Shown: positions 16,824 through 28,113, numbered from the stretch's first letter. The stretch: 46,009 nucleotides of DNA from Nioella sediminis (GCF_001879695.1 NZ_MNBL01000147.1:1-46009); one strand, 5' to 3'. A program made the numbers and translations. Notes: generated from the sequence alone by a model not told the origin.

Positions 16824-18121
16824 CAGTCCGCCGTCAGCCGCGGGGTGCGGTCCAGATGGTCGAACAGCATGTCGAGCGCCTTGTCGGTCACCTCTGCCCC
16901 GGCGGAGCAGACCTCCCAGGCCGCATGGGCCATCTCGGCGGCACGATCGGGATTCAGCAGGTCGTTGACAGCTGCCGCCAGTGAATCAGGAGAGGACACC
17001 AGCCGCGAGGCCTTGGCTTCGGCCAATCGCTGAAAGATATCGACGAAATTGCTGACATAGGGCCCGTGCAGAATGACCGAGCCGAGTGCTGCGGGTTCAA
17101 ACGGGTTATGTCCGCCAATGGGCTCCAGCGACCCGCCAACAAAGCTGATCGGTGCAAGGCGATACCAAAGGCCAAGCTCACCGAGCGTATCGGCCAGATA
17201 GACGGCAATATCGGGGTCGGGTTGTTCCCCCGCGCTGCGGCGGGCGAAACTGAAACCCTGGGCTTCGATCAGCGCGGCGACGTCGTCCCCCCGATGCGGG
17301 TGACGCGGGACCAGCACCAGCAGCAACCGGGGATTGACCTTGAGGGCCTGTTTGTGGGCGTCGAGGATCTTCTGTTCCTCACCCTCATGGGTCGAGGCCG
17401 CCAGCCATGTGGGGCGCCCGTTCAGGTGCCGGGCCAGTTTGGCGCGCACGGTCTCGTCGCAGGGCAGAGCGGCGGCCCCTTCCTTCAGCGTTCCGGTGAC
17501 ATGCAGCCGGTCGCCCGGCAGGCCCAGGTGCCGAAGGTAAGAGGCGGTCAGATCGTCCTGAACATGCGCTTCATCGAACTGTTCCAGCAGGCGGCGCACC
17601 ATGCCCCGCAGGAACCGCCAGCGGTCGTGGCTGGTTTTCGACATGCGCGCATTGATGATCACCATGGGAATCGACCTGGCCTTGGTTTCCAGGATCAACG
17701 CGGGCCACAGCTCGCTTTCCGTCCAGACGGCCAGATTAGGGCGCCAGTGATCGAGGAACCGGCGGACATAGGGCAGGGCATCGACCGGGATGAACTGATG
17801 AAAGGCCGCAGACGGCAGGCGCGCGGCCATCACTTGCGCCGAGGTGACCGTGCCGGTGGTCACCAGAAAATGCTGGTCGGGCCGTTCCTCCGACATGCGG
17901 CGGATCAATTCCAGCAGCGACAGGGATTCGCCCACGCTGGCGGCATGAAACCAGATCAGATCGCCCTCTGGCCGCTCCATCCCCGCAATGCCCCGGCGCT
18001 CGTCGATGCGGTCGGGGTCTTCCTTGCCGGCATCCAGCCGCGCGGACAGCTTCCTCTCGGCATAGCGCGTGGCGCGGGCCGAAAAGGCCATATAGGCCGA
18101 AAGCGCAAGGGAAAACCGCAT
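16823..18121 (-). CDS. waaA: 3-deoxy-D-manno-octulosonic acid (Kdo) transferase
   Basis: This 432-aa glycosyltransferase (family 30) adds Kdo to lipid A on the cytoplasmic face of the inner membrane. The N-terminal hydrophobic helix ([19 protein letters not shown]) is followed by the catalytic [10 protein letters not shown] motif with its key Glu, then [26 protein letters not shown] and the acceptor/donor GT-B fold. The start at 18121 is chosen because homology begins there. It lies between a DUF4170 gene (13 bp upstream) and lpxK (1-bp overlap), a lipid A cluster typical of this lineage. How many Kdo residues it adds is not readable. Confidence 0.95.
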   Translation of the reverse strand: MRFSLALSAYMAFSARATRYAERKLSARLDAGKEDPDRIDERRGIAGMERPEGDLIWFHAASVGESLSLLELIRRMSEERPDQHFLVTTGTVTSAQVMAARLPSAAFHQFIPVDALPYVRRFLDHWRPNLAVWTESELWPALILETKARSIPMVIINARMSKTSHDRWRFLRGMVRRLLEQFDEAHVQDDLTASYLRHLGLPGDRLHVTGTLKEGAAALPCDETVRAKLARHLNGRPTWLAASTHEGEEQKILDAHKQALKVNPRLLLVLVPRHPHRGDDVAALIEAQGFSFARRSAGEQPDPDIAVYLADTLGELGLWYRLAPISFVGGSLEPIGGHNPFEPAALGSVILHGPYVSNFVDIFQRLAEAKASRLVSSPDSLAAAVNDLLNPDRAAEMAHAAWEVCSAGAEVTDKALDMLFDHLDRTPRLTAD

Positions 18122-18134
18122 CAAAGGGGTGCTT

Positions 18135-18380
18135 TCAGCTATCGAGTTCTTCGGTCGGGGACGCCTCACGCTCTTCGTCGCGCAGGCGGTGAATATGGGC
18201 GATGTAGTAACGCATATGGGCATTGTCCACGGTGCGCTGCGCCGCGTCCTTCCATGCGTCATAGGCGCTGGCGTAATCGGGGAACATGCCGACGATGTCG
18301 ATGGCGTCGACATCCTTGAAGGCGCTCTTGGTCGGGTCGATCAGCTCGCCGCCGAAGACGAGGTGCAGGCGTTGTGTCAT
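18135..18380 (-). CDS. DUF4170 protein
   Basis: This 81-aa soluble protein starts MTQRLHLVFGGELIDP, followed by FPDYASAYDAWKDAAQRTVDNA and MRYYIAHIHRLRDEE. This is the DUF4170 family of alphaproteobacteria, usually next to waaA as here. Function is unknown. The tight spacing to waaA (13 bp) suggests cotranscription and a link to lipid A or envelope synthesis. The ATG at 18380 has GAGG about seven bases upstream; the longer reading frame upstream has no homology. Confidence 0.85.
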   Translation of the reverse strand: MTQRLHLVFGGELIDPTKSAFKDVDAIDIVGMFPDYASAYDAWKDAAQRTVDNAHMRYYIAHIHRLRDEEREASPTEELDS

Positions 18381-18556
18381 GGGGGCCTCGGGGGTTGGTG
18401 CCACAGCTTGGCGGCACCCTAGGCATTTGCGGGCAGGGGTCAAGCGGGCCAGCCGTCGCGCGGCAATCACGCGGAAAACCCGCCAGCGGGTAGAACTGAA
18501 AACGCGCCCCCGATACCCCGGAGGCGCGCAGATCATGTCAGCGGATGCAGGCCCCG

Positions 18557-20101
18557 TTAGTGGAACTTGCGGATCTCGCCGGACTTCAGCCGCGACAGGT
18601 AGCTGTCCAGCTCGCGTTTGACGATCGGCATCAGCAGATACAGCGCGACGATGTTGACCACGGCCATGGCGAAGATCGCCGCGTCCGAGAAGTCGATGAC
18701 CGGGCCGAGGCTGGCGGCAGCACCGATAACGACGAAGATGCAGAAGATCACCTTGAACACCAGTTCGGTCGTCTTGCCTTCGCCGAACAGGAAGGTCCAG
18801 GCCTTGAGGCCATAGTAGGACCAGCTGATCATGGTCGAGAAGGCAAACAGGATCACCGCGATGGCCAGCACGTATTTGAACCAGCCAAAGGCCGAGGAGA
18901 AGGCCGCCGAGGTCAGCGCCACGCCCGAGTTGCCGTCGACGGTCTGGATCGCGCTGCCACCTTCGTTCAGCAGGTAAAGCCCGGTTTCAGGGTCGGATAC
19001 CAGCTGCCCGGTGATGATGATCACCAGCGCGGTCATGGTGCAGATCACCACGGTGTCGATGAAGGGTTCCAAGAGCGATACGAAGCCTTCGGTGATCGGC
19101 TCTTTCGTCCGCACAGCCGAGTGCGCGATTGCAGCGGAGCCAACGCCCGCTTCGTTCGAGAACGCGGCCCGTTTGAAGCCCTGGATCAGAGCACCGACCA
19201 TGCCGCCCGCAACGCCAAGCCCGGTGAAGGCCCCTTCGAAGATCTGGCCAAAGGCCCAACCGATCATGTTGGCATTCATCAGCAGGATGACCAATGCGGT
19301 CACCACATACATCACGCCCATGATCGGCACGACTTTCTCGGTGACTTTCGCGATGGACTTGAGGCCACCGACGATCACAGCAAACACGATACCCGCGAAG
19401 ATCACGCCGGTGATCCAGCCGGGATAATCGCCAATGACGTTGGTCAACTGCGCATGGGCCTGGTTGGCCTGGAACATGTTGCCGCCGCCAAGCGCGCCGA
19501 GGATACAGAAGATCGAGAACAGGATCGCCATGGCCTTGCCGCCGGGGATGCCACGTTCCGCGAAGCCCTTGGTCATGTAGTACATGGGGCCACCCGAAAC
19601 GGTGCCATCCTCGTATTCATTCCGGTATTTCACGCCGAGCGTACATTCGGTGAATTTCGACGCCATGCCCATGAGGCCCGCGAGGATCATCCAGAAGGTT
19701 GCGCCCGGGCCACCGATGCCGATGGCGACGGCCACACCGGCGATGTTGCCAAGGCCCACGGTGCCGGAAAGTGCGGTTGCAAGCGCCTGGAAGTGGCTGA
19801 CTTCGCCCGCATCGTTAGGGTCGGAGTAGTCGCCTTTCACAAGGGCGATGGAATGCGGGAAGGCGCGGAACTGAATCAGCCCGAAATAGACTGTGAAGAT
19901 GGTCGCCGCGATCACCAGCCAGGCCACGATCCACGGGAAGGTGGTGCCCGGGAAGGGGCTGAAGATGAAGTTGACGAACCAGCCGGTGGAATTTGCGAAG
20001 ATCTCGTTCACGCGCTCGTCGATGGATTGGGCCATGGCGGGTGCGGATGCAGCCAGCCAGGCCGTCGCGGCGATTGCCGCGGCCTTGTAATGCGTTTTCA
20101 T
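18557..20101 (-). CDS. Alanine/glycine:cation symporter (AGCS family)
   Basis: This 514-aa inner-membrane protein imports alanine or glycine with Na+ or H+. The family signature GTVGLGNIAGVAVAIGIGGP is clear, as are FWMILAGLMGMASKFTECTL, FSNEAGVGSAAIAHSAV and about eleven hydrophobic helices. It has an added N-terminal signal-like segment (MKTHYKAAAIAATAWLAASAPAMAQ), not present in the Bacillus and E. coli members I know. UspA lies 19 bp upstream on the same strand, and a divergent Lrp-type regulator follows, so alanine or leucine may control it. No hairpin with T-run was seen after it. Confidence 0.93.
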   Translation of the reverse strand: MKTHYKAAAIAATAWLAASAPAMAQSIDERVNEIFANSTGWFVNFIFSPFPGTTFPWIVAWLVIAATIFTVYFGLIQFRAFPHSIALVKGDYSDPNDAGEVSHFQALATALSGTVGLGNIAGVAVAIGIGGPGATFWMILAGLMGMASKFTECTLGVKYRNEYEDGTVSGGPMYYMTKGFAERGIPGGKAMAILFSIFCILGALGGGNMFQANQAHAQLTNVIGDYPGWITGVIFAGIVFAVIVGGLKSIAKVTEKVVPIMGVMYVVTALVILLMNANMIGWAFGQIFEGAFTGLGVAGGMVGALIQGFKRAAFSNEAGVGSAAIAHSAVRTKEPITEGFVSLLEPFIDTVVICTMTALVIIITGQLVSDPETGLYLLNEGGSAIQTVDGNSGVALTSAAFSSAFGWFKYVLAIAVILFAFSTMISWSYYGLKAWTFLFGEGKTTELVFKVIFCIFVVIGAAASLGPVIDFSDAAIFAMAVVNIVALYLLMPIVKRELDSYLSRLKSGEIRKFH

Positions 20102-20120
20102 GACGTGTCCTGACTAAGGA

Positions 20121-20555
20121 TTATGGAACAATGGTCACGGCGACCGGCGCGGCCTGCGCCAGGCTGCCCGCAACTGATCCGAACAGGCGGGACGACAGGC
20201 TGGAATGCCCGGTCCGGCCAATGACGATCTGATCTGCGCCTTCTTCCTTGGCGATGCTGATCAGCGTTTCGGCGATATGGCCATAGCGAAGGGCGGTGGA
20301 AACCGCGACGCCGCTTGCTTTCACGCTTTCCACCACGGGGGCCAGGATCGCCTTTTCAGCGCGTTCCAGCTCTTCCCCGCGCCGCTTGTGACGCTCTTCC
20401 AGCTCTGTCGGGGTCAGAAAGGAATAGGGTGACCATTCCAGGACATGGGCGATGAGAAGCTCACCCCCGTTTTTGCGGGCCGCTTCGACAGCGAAGGTCA
20501 GGGCCGCTCGGCCGCTTTCGCTGCCGTCGAACCCGACGACGATCTTTTGGGACAT
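20121..20555 (-). CDS. Universal stress protein, UspA family
   Basis: This 144-aa protein starts KIVVGFDGSESGRAALTFAVEAA and ends with the nucleotide-binding signature GRTGHSSLSSRLFGSVAGS, the G-2x-G-9x-G pattern of ATP-binding Usp proteins, followed by VAVTIVP. It probably binds ATP in the cytoplasm and modulates stress survival or transporter activity. It is transcribed with, and just before, the alanine symporter, which suggests a regulatory partner role, as seen for Usp proteins next to other transporters. It is divergent from the Lrp-type gene. Confidence 0.92.
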   Translation of the reverse strand: MSQKIVVGFDGSESGRAALTFAVEAARKNGGELLIAHVLEWSPYSFLTPTELEERHKRRGEELERAEKAILAPVVESVKASGVAVSTALRYGHIAETLISIAKEEGADQIVIGRTGHSSLSSRLFGSVAGSLAQAAPVAVTIVP

Positions 20556-20635
20556 TCATGCCTCCCTTGGGTTGTTTTCGCCTCCTCCGAGACAATTCAA
20601 AGATACCATTGGTGGGGCAAAAAAGATTCCCATAT

Positions 20636-20674
20636 TTCTTGCACAAGAAGATAATTTGCGAAAAATGGAGCAAA
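20636..20674. promoter_or_regulatory. Two dyads in the uspA/lrp divergent region
   Basis: TTCTTG-CA-CAAGAA at 20636-20649 is a perfect 6-bp dyad. Eleven bases past its midpoint region, TTTGC 20655-20659 and GCAAA 20670-20674 form a second dyad with a 10-base gap. The segment is AT-rich against a GC-rich background, as at Lrp sites. Lrp binding is inference. Confidence 0.4.
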
Positions 20675-20701
20675 ATACGCTCAAAGGAGGGAAAATTTCC
20701 G

Positions 20702-21157
20702 ATGGATCACTTGGACGTGAAAATTCTTTCCGTCTTGCAGAGGGACGGGCAGATATCAATGGCTCGGCTGTCCGAGCAGGTCGGTCTGTCCCTGTCCGCC
20801 TGCCACCGGCGCGTCAAGCTGCTGGAGGGCAGCGGCAAGATCGCGAATTACACGGCGCGGCTCAGTCGCAAGGCCGTGGGGCTTGAAATCCAGATCTTCA
20901 TCGAGGTCAAGCTGGCGAGCCAGCGCAAGGAACACATCACGGCTTTCGAAAAGGCGATCCGGCACATGCCGGAGATTCTGGAATGCCACATGATCTCGGG
21001 CGAGTTCGACTATCTGATCCGCCTTGCGGCGCGAAATACCGAAGCCTACGAGAAGCTCTATCGTGATCGCCTGTCCGAGATTCCGTCCGTCACTCAGATG
21101 AAAACGCTGCTCAGCCTGTCGACGGTGAAAGAGTTTCAGGGCTATCACCTGGAGTGA
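20702..21157 (+). CDS. Lrp/AsnC-family transcriptional regulator
   Basis: This 151-aa protein has an N-terminal helix-turn-helix (LDVKILSVLQRDGQISMARL ... LSLSACHRRVKLLEGSG) and a C-terminal RAM ligand domain (EIQIFIEVKLASQ to the end). Such proteins sense amino acids and form octamers. A strong Shine-Dalgarno (AAAGGAGGG) lies about ten bases before the ATG. It is divergent from the usp-symporter operon, so it probably regulates that operon and itself. The asparaginase gene converges with a 3-bp gap. The AT-rich intergenic region carries two dyads. Confidence 0.93.
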   Translation: MDHLDVKILSVLQRDGQISMARLSEQVGLSLSACHRRVKLLEGSGKIANYTARLSRKAVGLEIQIFIEVKLASQRKEHITAFEKAIRHMPEILECHMISGEFDYLIRLAARNTEAYEKLYRDRLSEIPSVTQMKTLLSLSTVKEFQGYHLE

Positions 21158-21160
21158 CGA

Positions 21161-22138
21161 TTAGGGCACCGGAAATGGCGCCCCGAATTCCCCGCAAAGG
21201 GGCGTTTCGAGGAACGTCGCCAGCGCTGCCCGCCCGGTGATCGTTGCCAGCGCAAGGGACAGCTTGGCATAGGCAGCCTCCAGCGTCATGTCGCGCCCGT
21301 CGATCACCCCGTGATCCAGCAACACCGCCCCGGCGGCGTAGTGGCCAAGCGATGTGCCACCTGCCAGCGTTTCACTGACCGCGACAACCGGGATGCCTCG
21401 GCCTGCGGCGCACACCAGCCCCTGTTCCAACAACGGATCGTCGGGCACGGTGCCGCTGCCATAGCAACGAAGGACCACGCCGTCGCTGTGATCCATGGCA
21501 AAGCCCACCACCCGCATGTCGCAACCGGGTGCGACCGGCACCACGGCAATCCGCGCCTCCCCGAAGCGATGCTGTGTCAGCATCCCACCCTCGCGGCGCG
21601 GGGGTCTGTCCGACAGCATGGCGGAAAACGCGTCGGGGGCGGAACTGTGGATCTTGCGCGCCCGCGGACCGCGCAGCAGCTTGCCTGCGAACTGGATCCA
21701 GACGCCGGGCTCTGCCGTTTGCGTTGCCGCTAGCGCGTCGCGCAGATTGGCCCATCCGTCGCTATCCTGACCGCCAAGCGGGATCATCGAGCCGGTCAAG
21801 ATCACCGGCTTGTGCAATCCCTCAAGCGCCATGGTCAGGGCCGAGGAGGTGAAGGCGAGCGTGTCGGTGCCATGTGTGATCAGGATCGCATCGCAGCTGT
21901 CCGCCCGCGCCACGATCTCGGCGGCCAGCCGGTTCCAGTCTGAGGGCGTCGCGTTGGCGCTGTCGATCAGCGGTTCCAGCCGGACGATCTCAATATCCAG
22001 GTCATTCCCGCGCTCCGCCATCGCCCGGTCAACAGCGTGCTCGACGACCCCAAGCTCCGGCTTCAGGCCGCGCGCGGTCGGGACCATGCCGATGGTGCCG
22101 CCGGTGTGAAGCAGCAGGATACGATTTCGCGGGTTCAT
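21161..22138 (-). CDS. L-asparaginase (type I/II-like)
   Basis: This 325-aa enzyme hydrolyses asparagine to aspartate and ammonia. The first active-site Thr is in LLLHTGGTIGMV (Thr15 likely), the second in THGTDTLAFTSSAL with the Thr-Asp pair, and the family block VILTGSMIP follows. No signal peptide is seen, so it is cytoplasmic. The ATG at 22138 (MNPRNRILLLHTGG) is chosen because homology starts there; an upstream ATG at 22201 would add 21 unrelated residues. The neighbouring Lrp-type gene converges with it; a common amino-acid theme is possible but not shown. Confidence 0.92.
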   Translation of the reverse strand: MNPRNRILLLHTGGTIGMVPTARGLKPELGVVEHAVDRAMAERGNDLDIEIVRLEPLIDSANATPSDWNRLAAEIVARADSCDAILITHGTDTLAFTSSALTMALEGLHKPVILTGSMIPLGGQDSDGWANLRDALAATQTAEPGVWIQFAGKLLRGPRARKIHSSAPDAFSAMLSDRPPRREGGMLTQHRFGEARIAVVPVAPGCDMRVVGFAMDHSDGVVLRCYGSGTVPDDPLLEQGLVCAAGRGIPVVAVSETLAGGTSLGHYAAGAVLLDHGVIDGRDMTLEAAYAKLSLALATITGRAALATFLETPLCGEFGAPFPVP

Positions 22139-22390
22139 TTCGGGACAGGCTCTCGCATAGGTTGCGGTGCGCTTGGTGCGCCGATCAAGAGGGCCGGTCA
22201 AGGGGCAAGGGCCGCGAAATGAAAGAGATTGCTTTCAAACCGCTGAAAATCCGTGTATGGCCCCGCCATCTGAGACGTGATGCCTTTGACCCCGGGCGCA
22301 TGAACAGGATTGGGGTCGGCGGCAATGGGGCCGCCATGCAATCGGGAGACCCGGCAGGGGCTGGGAGTGCTCCCATCGAGGATACGATAC

Positions 22391-24520
<2,130 letters not shown>

Positions 24521-24543
24521 GCCCAAGCATCAGCTACATGCCC

Positions 24544-24577
24544 ATGACCCCGGAGATTTCTCCGGGGTCATTTTTTT
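24544..24577 (+). terminator. Terminator of pnp
   Basis: A perfect 13-bp stem (24544-24556 with 24559-24571) with a very small loop is followed by a run of six more T. It is one of the strongest intrinsic terminators in the window and lies 23 bp after the pnp stop. Confidence 0.92.
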
Positions 24578-24674
24578 GCCGAAATTTTCGGAAAAACTGT
24601 GTAAAGATAAGGATAACGAGCAGACCTGCCCGCAAGAGCGCACACCGCCGGGGGCAGAGACGAGAGGCTAGGGC

Positions 24675-25343
24675 ATGAGCGGGCAGATCACGATTTGCAT
24701 GACGATGGGGCTGCGCCCCGACTATCTGGAACAGACGATCGAGAGCCTTGGTCCCCAGATGCGGCTGCTGCCGATCGTGGCGATCAATGATTTCGGGGAT
24801 GATCCCACGAACCGGATGTTCGACAGGCTCTGCCCCCATGGACGGCGCATTGATCTTGGCGGTCGTGTCGGCCATCACGCCGCTGTGGACGCGATGTATG
24901 AGGCAGTGGACACTCCCTATATCTTCCATATCGAGGATGACTGGCATTTCGCCCGCACCGACTTCCTGCCCGAAGCCATTGCCTTGCTGGACTCCGACCC
25001 GACCATGACCTCTGTCTGCGTCAGGGAACTGGATGACATGCCGATCGAGCCACAGCGCGCGGCCCGTGTGACATACGAAGAGATCGGTGGCGTGTCCTAC
25101 GCGCTTATGACGCGCGTGCACATGCGCTGGTACGGGTTCACCTTCAACCCGCATGTGATCCGCCGCAGCACCTGGCAGGATCTTGGCGGCTACAGCCGGT
25201 TCGGCAAGGAAAAGGACATCTCGCGCCATATGCGCGCGGCAGGGCGGCATGTGGGCTATCTGGAGGATGGCGGCTGCCGCCATATCGGGGCCGAGCATTC
25301 CATCGCCCGCAAGTCCAACCCGCTGATGGCGGCACGGGCCTGA
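24675..25343 (+). CDS. Glycosyltransferase family 2-like protein
   Basis: This 222-aa protein starts MSGQITICMTMGLRPDYLEQT, and contains PYIFHIEDDWHF, the DxD-like metal and nucleotide-sugar motif of a GT-A fold (about 88-99), and a FGKEKDISRHM C-terminal block. The length is short for GT2 but fits a stand-alone enzyme; no membrane helix is visible. The substrate is unknown; transfer to a surface polysaccharide is likely. It is bounded by the pnp terminator on the left and a bidirectional hairpin on the right, so it is its own transcription unit. Confidence 0.75.
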   Translation: MSGQITICMTMGLRPDYLEQTIESLGPQMRLLPIVAINDFGDDPTNRMFDRLCPHGRRIDLGGRVGHHAAVDAMYEAVDTPYIFHIEDDWHFARTDFLPEAIALLDSDPTMTSVCVRELDDMPIEPQRAARVTYEEIGGVSYALMTRVHMRWYGFTFNPHVIRRSTWQDLGGYSRFGKEKDISRHMRAAGRHVGYLEDGGCRHIGAEHSIARKSNPLMAARA

Positions 25344-25345
25344 CG

Positions 25346-25376
25346 GAAAAACCCCGGCAAGCAATGCCTGCCGGGG
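25346..25376. terminator. Bidirectional hairpin between glycosyltransferase and phoX
   Basis: CCCCGGCA 25352-25359 pairs with TGCCGGGG 25369-25376, with an inner GC/GC pair. On the minus strand it is followed by five or more T (complement of A before 25352), giving a good terminator for phoX; on the plus strand no T-run is seen. Confidence 0.7.
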
Positions 25377-25419
25377 CTGAAACAAATAACCAGGTACTGA
25401 AATCCTGTCGGGGCTGGCC

Positions 25420-27330
25420 TTAGCCGACAAGCCCGCCATCGTTGCGCCAGACCGCCACGACGGACGAGCGGGCCAGCTGACCTTCGCCATCCGGGAACGG
25501 GGCAGAGGGGTGCTGGATGCCCACGAACATTGTGCGCCGGTCCGACGACCAGGTCAGGCCGGTCACTTCCGAACCGTTGGGGCCGGTCAGGAAGCGCACG
25601 ATCTCACCCGTTTCAGGATCGCCGCAGAGCATCTGGTTGTTGCCCATGCCCGCGAAATCGCCCTCGTTGCTGTCATCCCCGTCGGTCTGGATCCACAGCA
25701 GCCCGGCGCTGTCGAACATCATCCCGTCGGGCGAGTTGAAGAGATTGCCCGCGTTGACATTCTCCGACCCGGCATAAGCGTCTTCATGCACCTCGGGATT
25801 GCCCGCCATGACGTAGAGATCCCAGGCGAAGGTTTCGGACGCGTGGTCGTCATTCGCGGGGCGCCAGCGCACGATCTGGCCATAGCGGTTGCCCTCGCGC
25901 GGGTTGACCGCGTTCAGTTCCATCACGTCACCGCCTGCATTGGCGCGCATGGTGCCATCGTCGTTCAGCAGCGCGCGGCGGCTGTTATTGGTCAGCGCGC
26001 AATAGGCCTCGACCGCGATCGGGTTCACAGCGACCCATTCGGGACGGTCCATGGTTGTGGCACCAACGGTGGAGGCGGCCATACGGGTGTGCACCAGGAT
26101 TTCGACCTCGGACATACCGGTGGCTTCAGGGGTCAGGGCGACCCACTCACCGCTGCCGTCCTCGTTGAAGCGCGCCACGTAGAGCTGCCCGTCATCGAGC
26201 AGGCCATCGGTGTTGCCACCGGGCTGATAGACACCGTTGGAGAGGAACTTGTACAGGAACTCGCCCCGTTCATCGTCGCCCATATAGACGGCGACACGGC
26301 CATCGGGGGCAATCGCACAGGCGGCGTTTTCATGTTTGAAGCGGCCAAGCGCTGTGCGTTTCACCGGGGTGCTGTCGGGGGTCGACGGGTCGATCTCGAC
26401 GATATAGCCGAAACGGTTCGGCTCATTCGGTTCCGCCGAGATATCGAAACGCACATCGTGATGTTCGTAGTTGTAGCGGCTTTCGAGGTTGATGCCGTAG
26501 CGACGGAAGGCGGCGGGGCGCTCGAAATCAGGATCGGTCGAGCCGAAATAGCCGTTAAAGTTCTCTTCACAGGTCAGGTAGGTGCCCCAGGGAGTCCGGC
26601 CGGACCCGCAATTGTTGAGCGTGCCCAGAACCATCGTGCCAGTCGGATCGGCCGAGGTCTGCAGCATCGCATCGCCCGCGGCAGGGCCGGACAGGCGCAT
26701 TTCGGTGTTGTGGTGGATACGGCGGTTGAACGGGCTGTCGACAACGATCTGCCAGCCGGCTTCTCCCCTTGCCACTTCCATGACCGTGACGCCTTGCATA
26801 TTCTGAAGCGTCAGCACCGCGTCGGCGGTTTCGATCTCGCCGCCCGTGGCGGGCAGATTCACGCCCGGGTTCACGTATTCATGGTTCACGGCAATCAGCT
26901 CGTGACCGTCTACGTTGAACAGCTCCATTCCGTCGGTGTTTTCCCCGAACACCCGGTCGGATGCCTCGACCGTCACGCCGGTCGCGGGGTCGAGCGTGGC
27001 GGGCGCGTCGGAAAACAGGGGGTCACCCCAACGGGCCAGCGGCGCCCAGGAATAGCCCTCGGGCACGTGCACGGTGAAATCGGTCTGCGCGGCAATCGGG
27101 GTGAAGGCAAAGCGCGTCGCGCCATGCCCCATGGCCAGAGCCGCGGTGGAATTCAGCAGGCCCGCGCCCATGGCAGTAGCGCCCGATCCGAAGGCCACAA
27201 GGCCAGACAGGAAGCCGCGGCGCGACAAGGCCGCTTCGACGACACGGTCGAAATCGGTTTCCTCGGGGCGGGGGTCGTGGTGTTCATCCCATTCGTCCCA
27301 GGACAGGTGGCTGAGATCGGACTCTTTCAT
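25420..27330 (-). CDS. phoX: PhoX-family alkaline phosphatase, Tat-exported
   Basis: This 636-aa enzyme hydrolyses phosphate monoesters in the periplasm with calcium and iron cofactors. A Tat signal is seen at about residues 37-65 (SRRGFLSGLVAFGSGATAMG). Family blocks such as YLTCEENFNGYFG, GRTPWGTYLTCEEN, FKHENAACAIAPDGRVAVYMGDDERGE and LWIQTDGDDSNEG are present. PhoX proteins fold in the cytoplasm with metal bound, which explains Tat export. A candidate Pho box lies 52-69 bp upstream, so it should be induced by phosphate starvation. It is divergent from an L,D-transpeptidase gene with a Tat-like signal. Confidence 0.93.
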   Translation of the reverse strand: MKESDLSHLSWDEWDEHHDPRPEETDFDRVVEAALSRRGFLSGLVAFGSGATAMGAGLLNSTAALAMGHGATRFAFTPIAAQTDFTVHVPEGYSWAPLARWGDPLFSDAPATLDPATGVTVEASDRVFGENTDGMELFNVDGHELIAVNHEYVNPGVNLPATGGEIETADAVLTLQNMQGVTVMEVARGEAGWQIVVDSPFNRRIHHNTEMRLSGPAAGDAMLQTSADPTGTMVLGTLNNCGSGRTPWGTYLTCEENFNGYFGSTDPDFERPAAFRRYGINLESRYNYEHHDVRFDISAEPNEPNRFGYIVEIDPSTPDSTPVKRTALGRFKHENAACAIAPDGRVAVYMGDDERGEFLYKFLSNGVYQPGGNTDGLLDDGQLYVARFNEDGSGEWVALTPEATGMSEVEILVHTRMAASTVGATTMDRPEWVAVNPIAVEAYCALTNNSRRALLNDDGTMRANAGGDVMELNAVNPREGNRYGQIVRWRPANDDHASETFAWDLYVMAGNPEVHEDAYAGSENVNAGNLFNSPDGMMFDSAGLLWIQTDGDDSNEGDFAGMGNNQMLCGDPETGEIVRFLTGPNGSEVTGLTWSSDRRTMFVGIQHPSAPFPDGEGQLARSSVVAVWRNDGGLVG

Positions 27331-27381
27331 GGCGGCCTCTTGCGCGATGGTTGCAACTGGCGTTGTGGCTATCGTGGGCCT

Positions 27382-27399
27382 GTCAAAGCTGTGTGACAG
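27382..27399 (-). promoter_or_regulatory. Candidate Pho box upstream of phoX
   Basis: Read on the minus strand: CTGTCAC-ACAG-CTTTGAC. The first half-site matches the PhoB consensus CTGTCAY at all seven bases, the second at five, with the standard 4-base gap. The element also reads CTGTCA on the plus strand, so it is partly symmetric and could serve the divergent gene as well. Confidence 0.6.
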
Positions 27400-27537
27400 G
27401 TTTGAATCACCGATGTGAAACCTGCGCGGGGTGTGGAATTACAGAAACGTTATCAAACAAAGACTTGCCCGGTTCACAAAGGATCGGCCAAACTCTGCCG
27501 AGTTCAGATTTTTCACCAAAGGGGAGGGATGCTGCCG

Positions 27538-28098
27538 ATGCTGACCCGCCGCCATTTCATTTCGACCGGGGCCGCGCTGGCCCTCACACCGACCATCGCA
27601 GGCGCCACCGAAGGCTGGCAGTTGTCCAGCCGATACGAGCCGCAAATGGTTGACATCAACCCCGGCTTCCGCCCCGGCACGATCCATGTCGATATGGGGG
27701 CCCATTTCCTATATCTGGTGCATGAGAACGACACGGCGCTAAGATTTGGCGTTGCCGTGGGGCGCGAAGGTCGTCAGGCATCCGGTTCTTTCCGGGTTGG
27801 CCGCAAGGCGGAATGGCCAAGCTGGACACCCACACCAAGCATGATCGCACGCGAGCCGGAGGTCTATTCACAGTTCGCCGGTGGCATGGAGGGCGGCCCT
27901 GACAACCCGCTCGGGGCGCGGGCTCTGTATCTCTATACCGGCTATGGCGATTCGCTTTTGCGTATCCACGGAACGCCGCAACCCTGGTCTATCGGCATGT
28001 CGGCATCCTCTGGCTGTATCCGGATGGTGAATGACCATGTGATCCAACTGTACGACATGGTGGATGTGGGAACACCCGTCAGGCTGCACCCCTTCTAA
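27538..28098 (+). CDS. L,D-transpeptidase (YkuD domain), exported
   Basis: This 186-aa protein has an Arg-Arg signal (MLTRRHFISTGAALALTPTIAG) and a YkuD catalytic domain with HGTPQPWSIGMSASSGCIRM, which holds the catalytic His, Ser/Gly and Cys. It makes 3-3 crosslinks in peptidoglycan, or attaches proteins to it, in the periplasm. The start at 27538 is chosen because GGAGG lies ten bases upstream; the ATG at 27529 would be only one base from it. It is divergent from phoX, 207 bp away, and shares the region with a Pho box. A bidirectional terminator follows it. Confidence 0.9.
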   Translation: MLTRRHFISTGAALALTPTIAGATEGWQLSSRYEPQMVDINPGFRPGTIHVDMGAHFLYLVHENDTALRFGVAVGREGRQASGSFRVGRKAEWPSWTPTPSMIAREPEVYSQFAGGMEGGPDNPLGARALYLYTGYGDSLLRIHGTPQPWSIGMSASSGCIRMVNDHVIQLYDMVDVGTPVRLHPF

Positions 28099-28113
28099 CG
28101 TCGGACCGGAACG

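Noticed and set aside
18545-20113. Long plus-strand frame across the alanine symporter
   Set aside because: Translation is charged and low-complexity, opposite to an obvious membrane transporter; treated as a mirror frame.
25510-27396. Long plus-strand frame opposite phoX
   Set aside because: No recognisable domain, and the opposite strand has a complete PhoX with a Tat signal.
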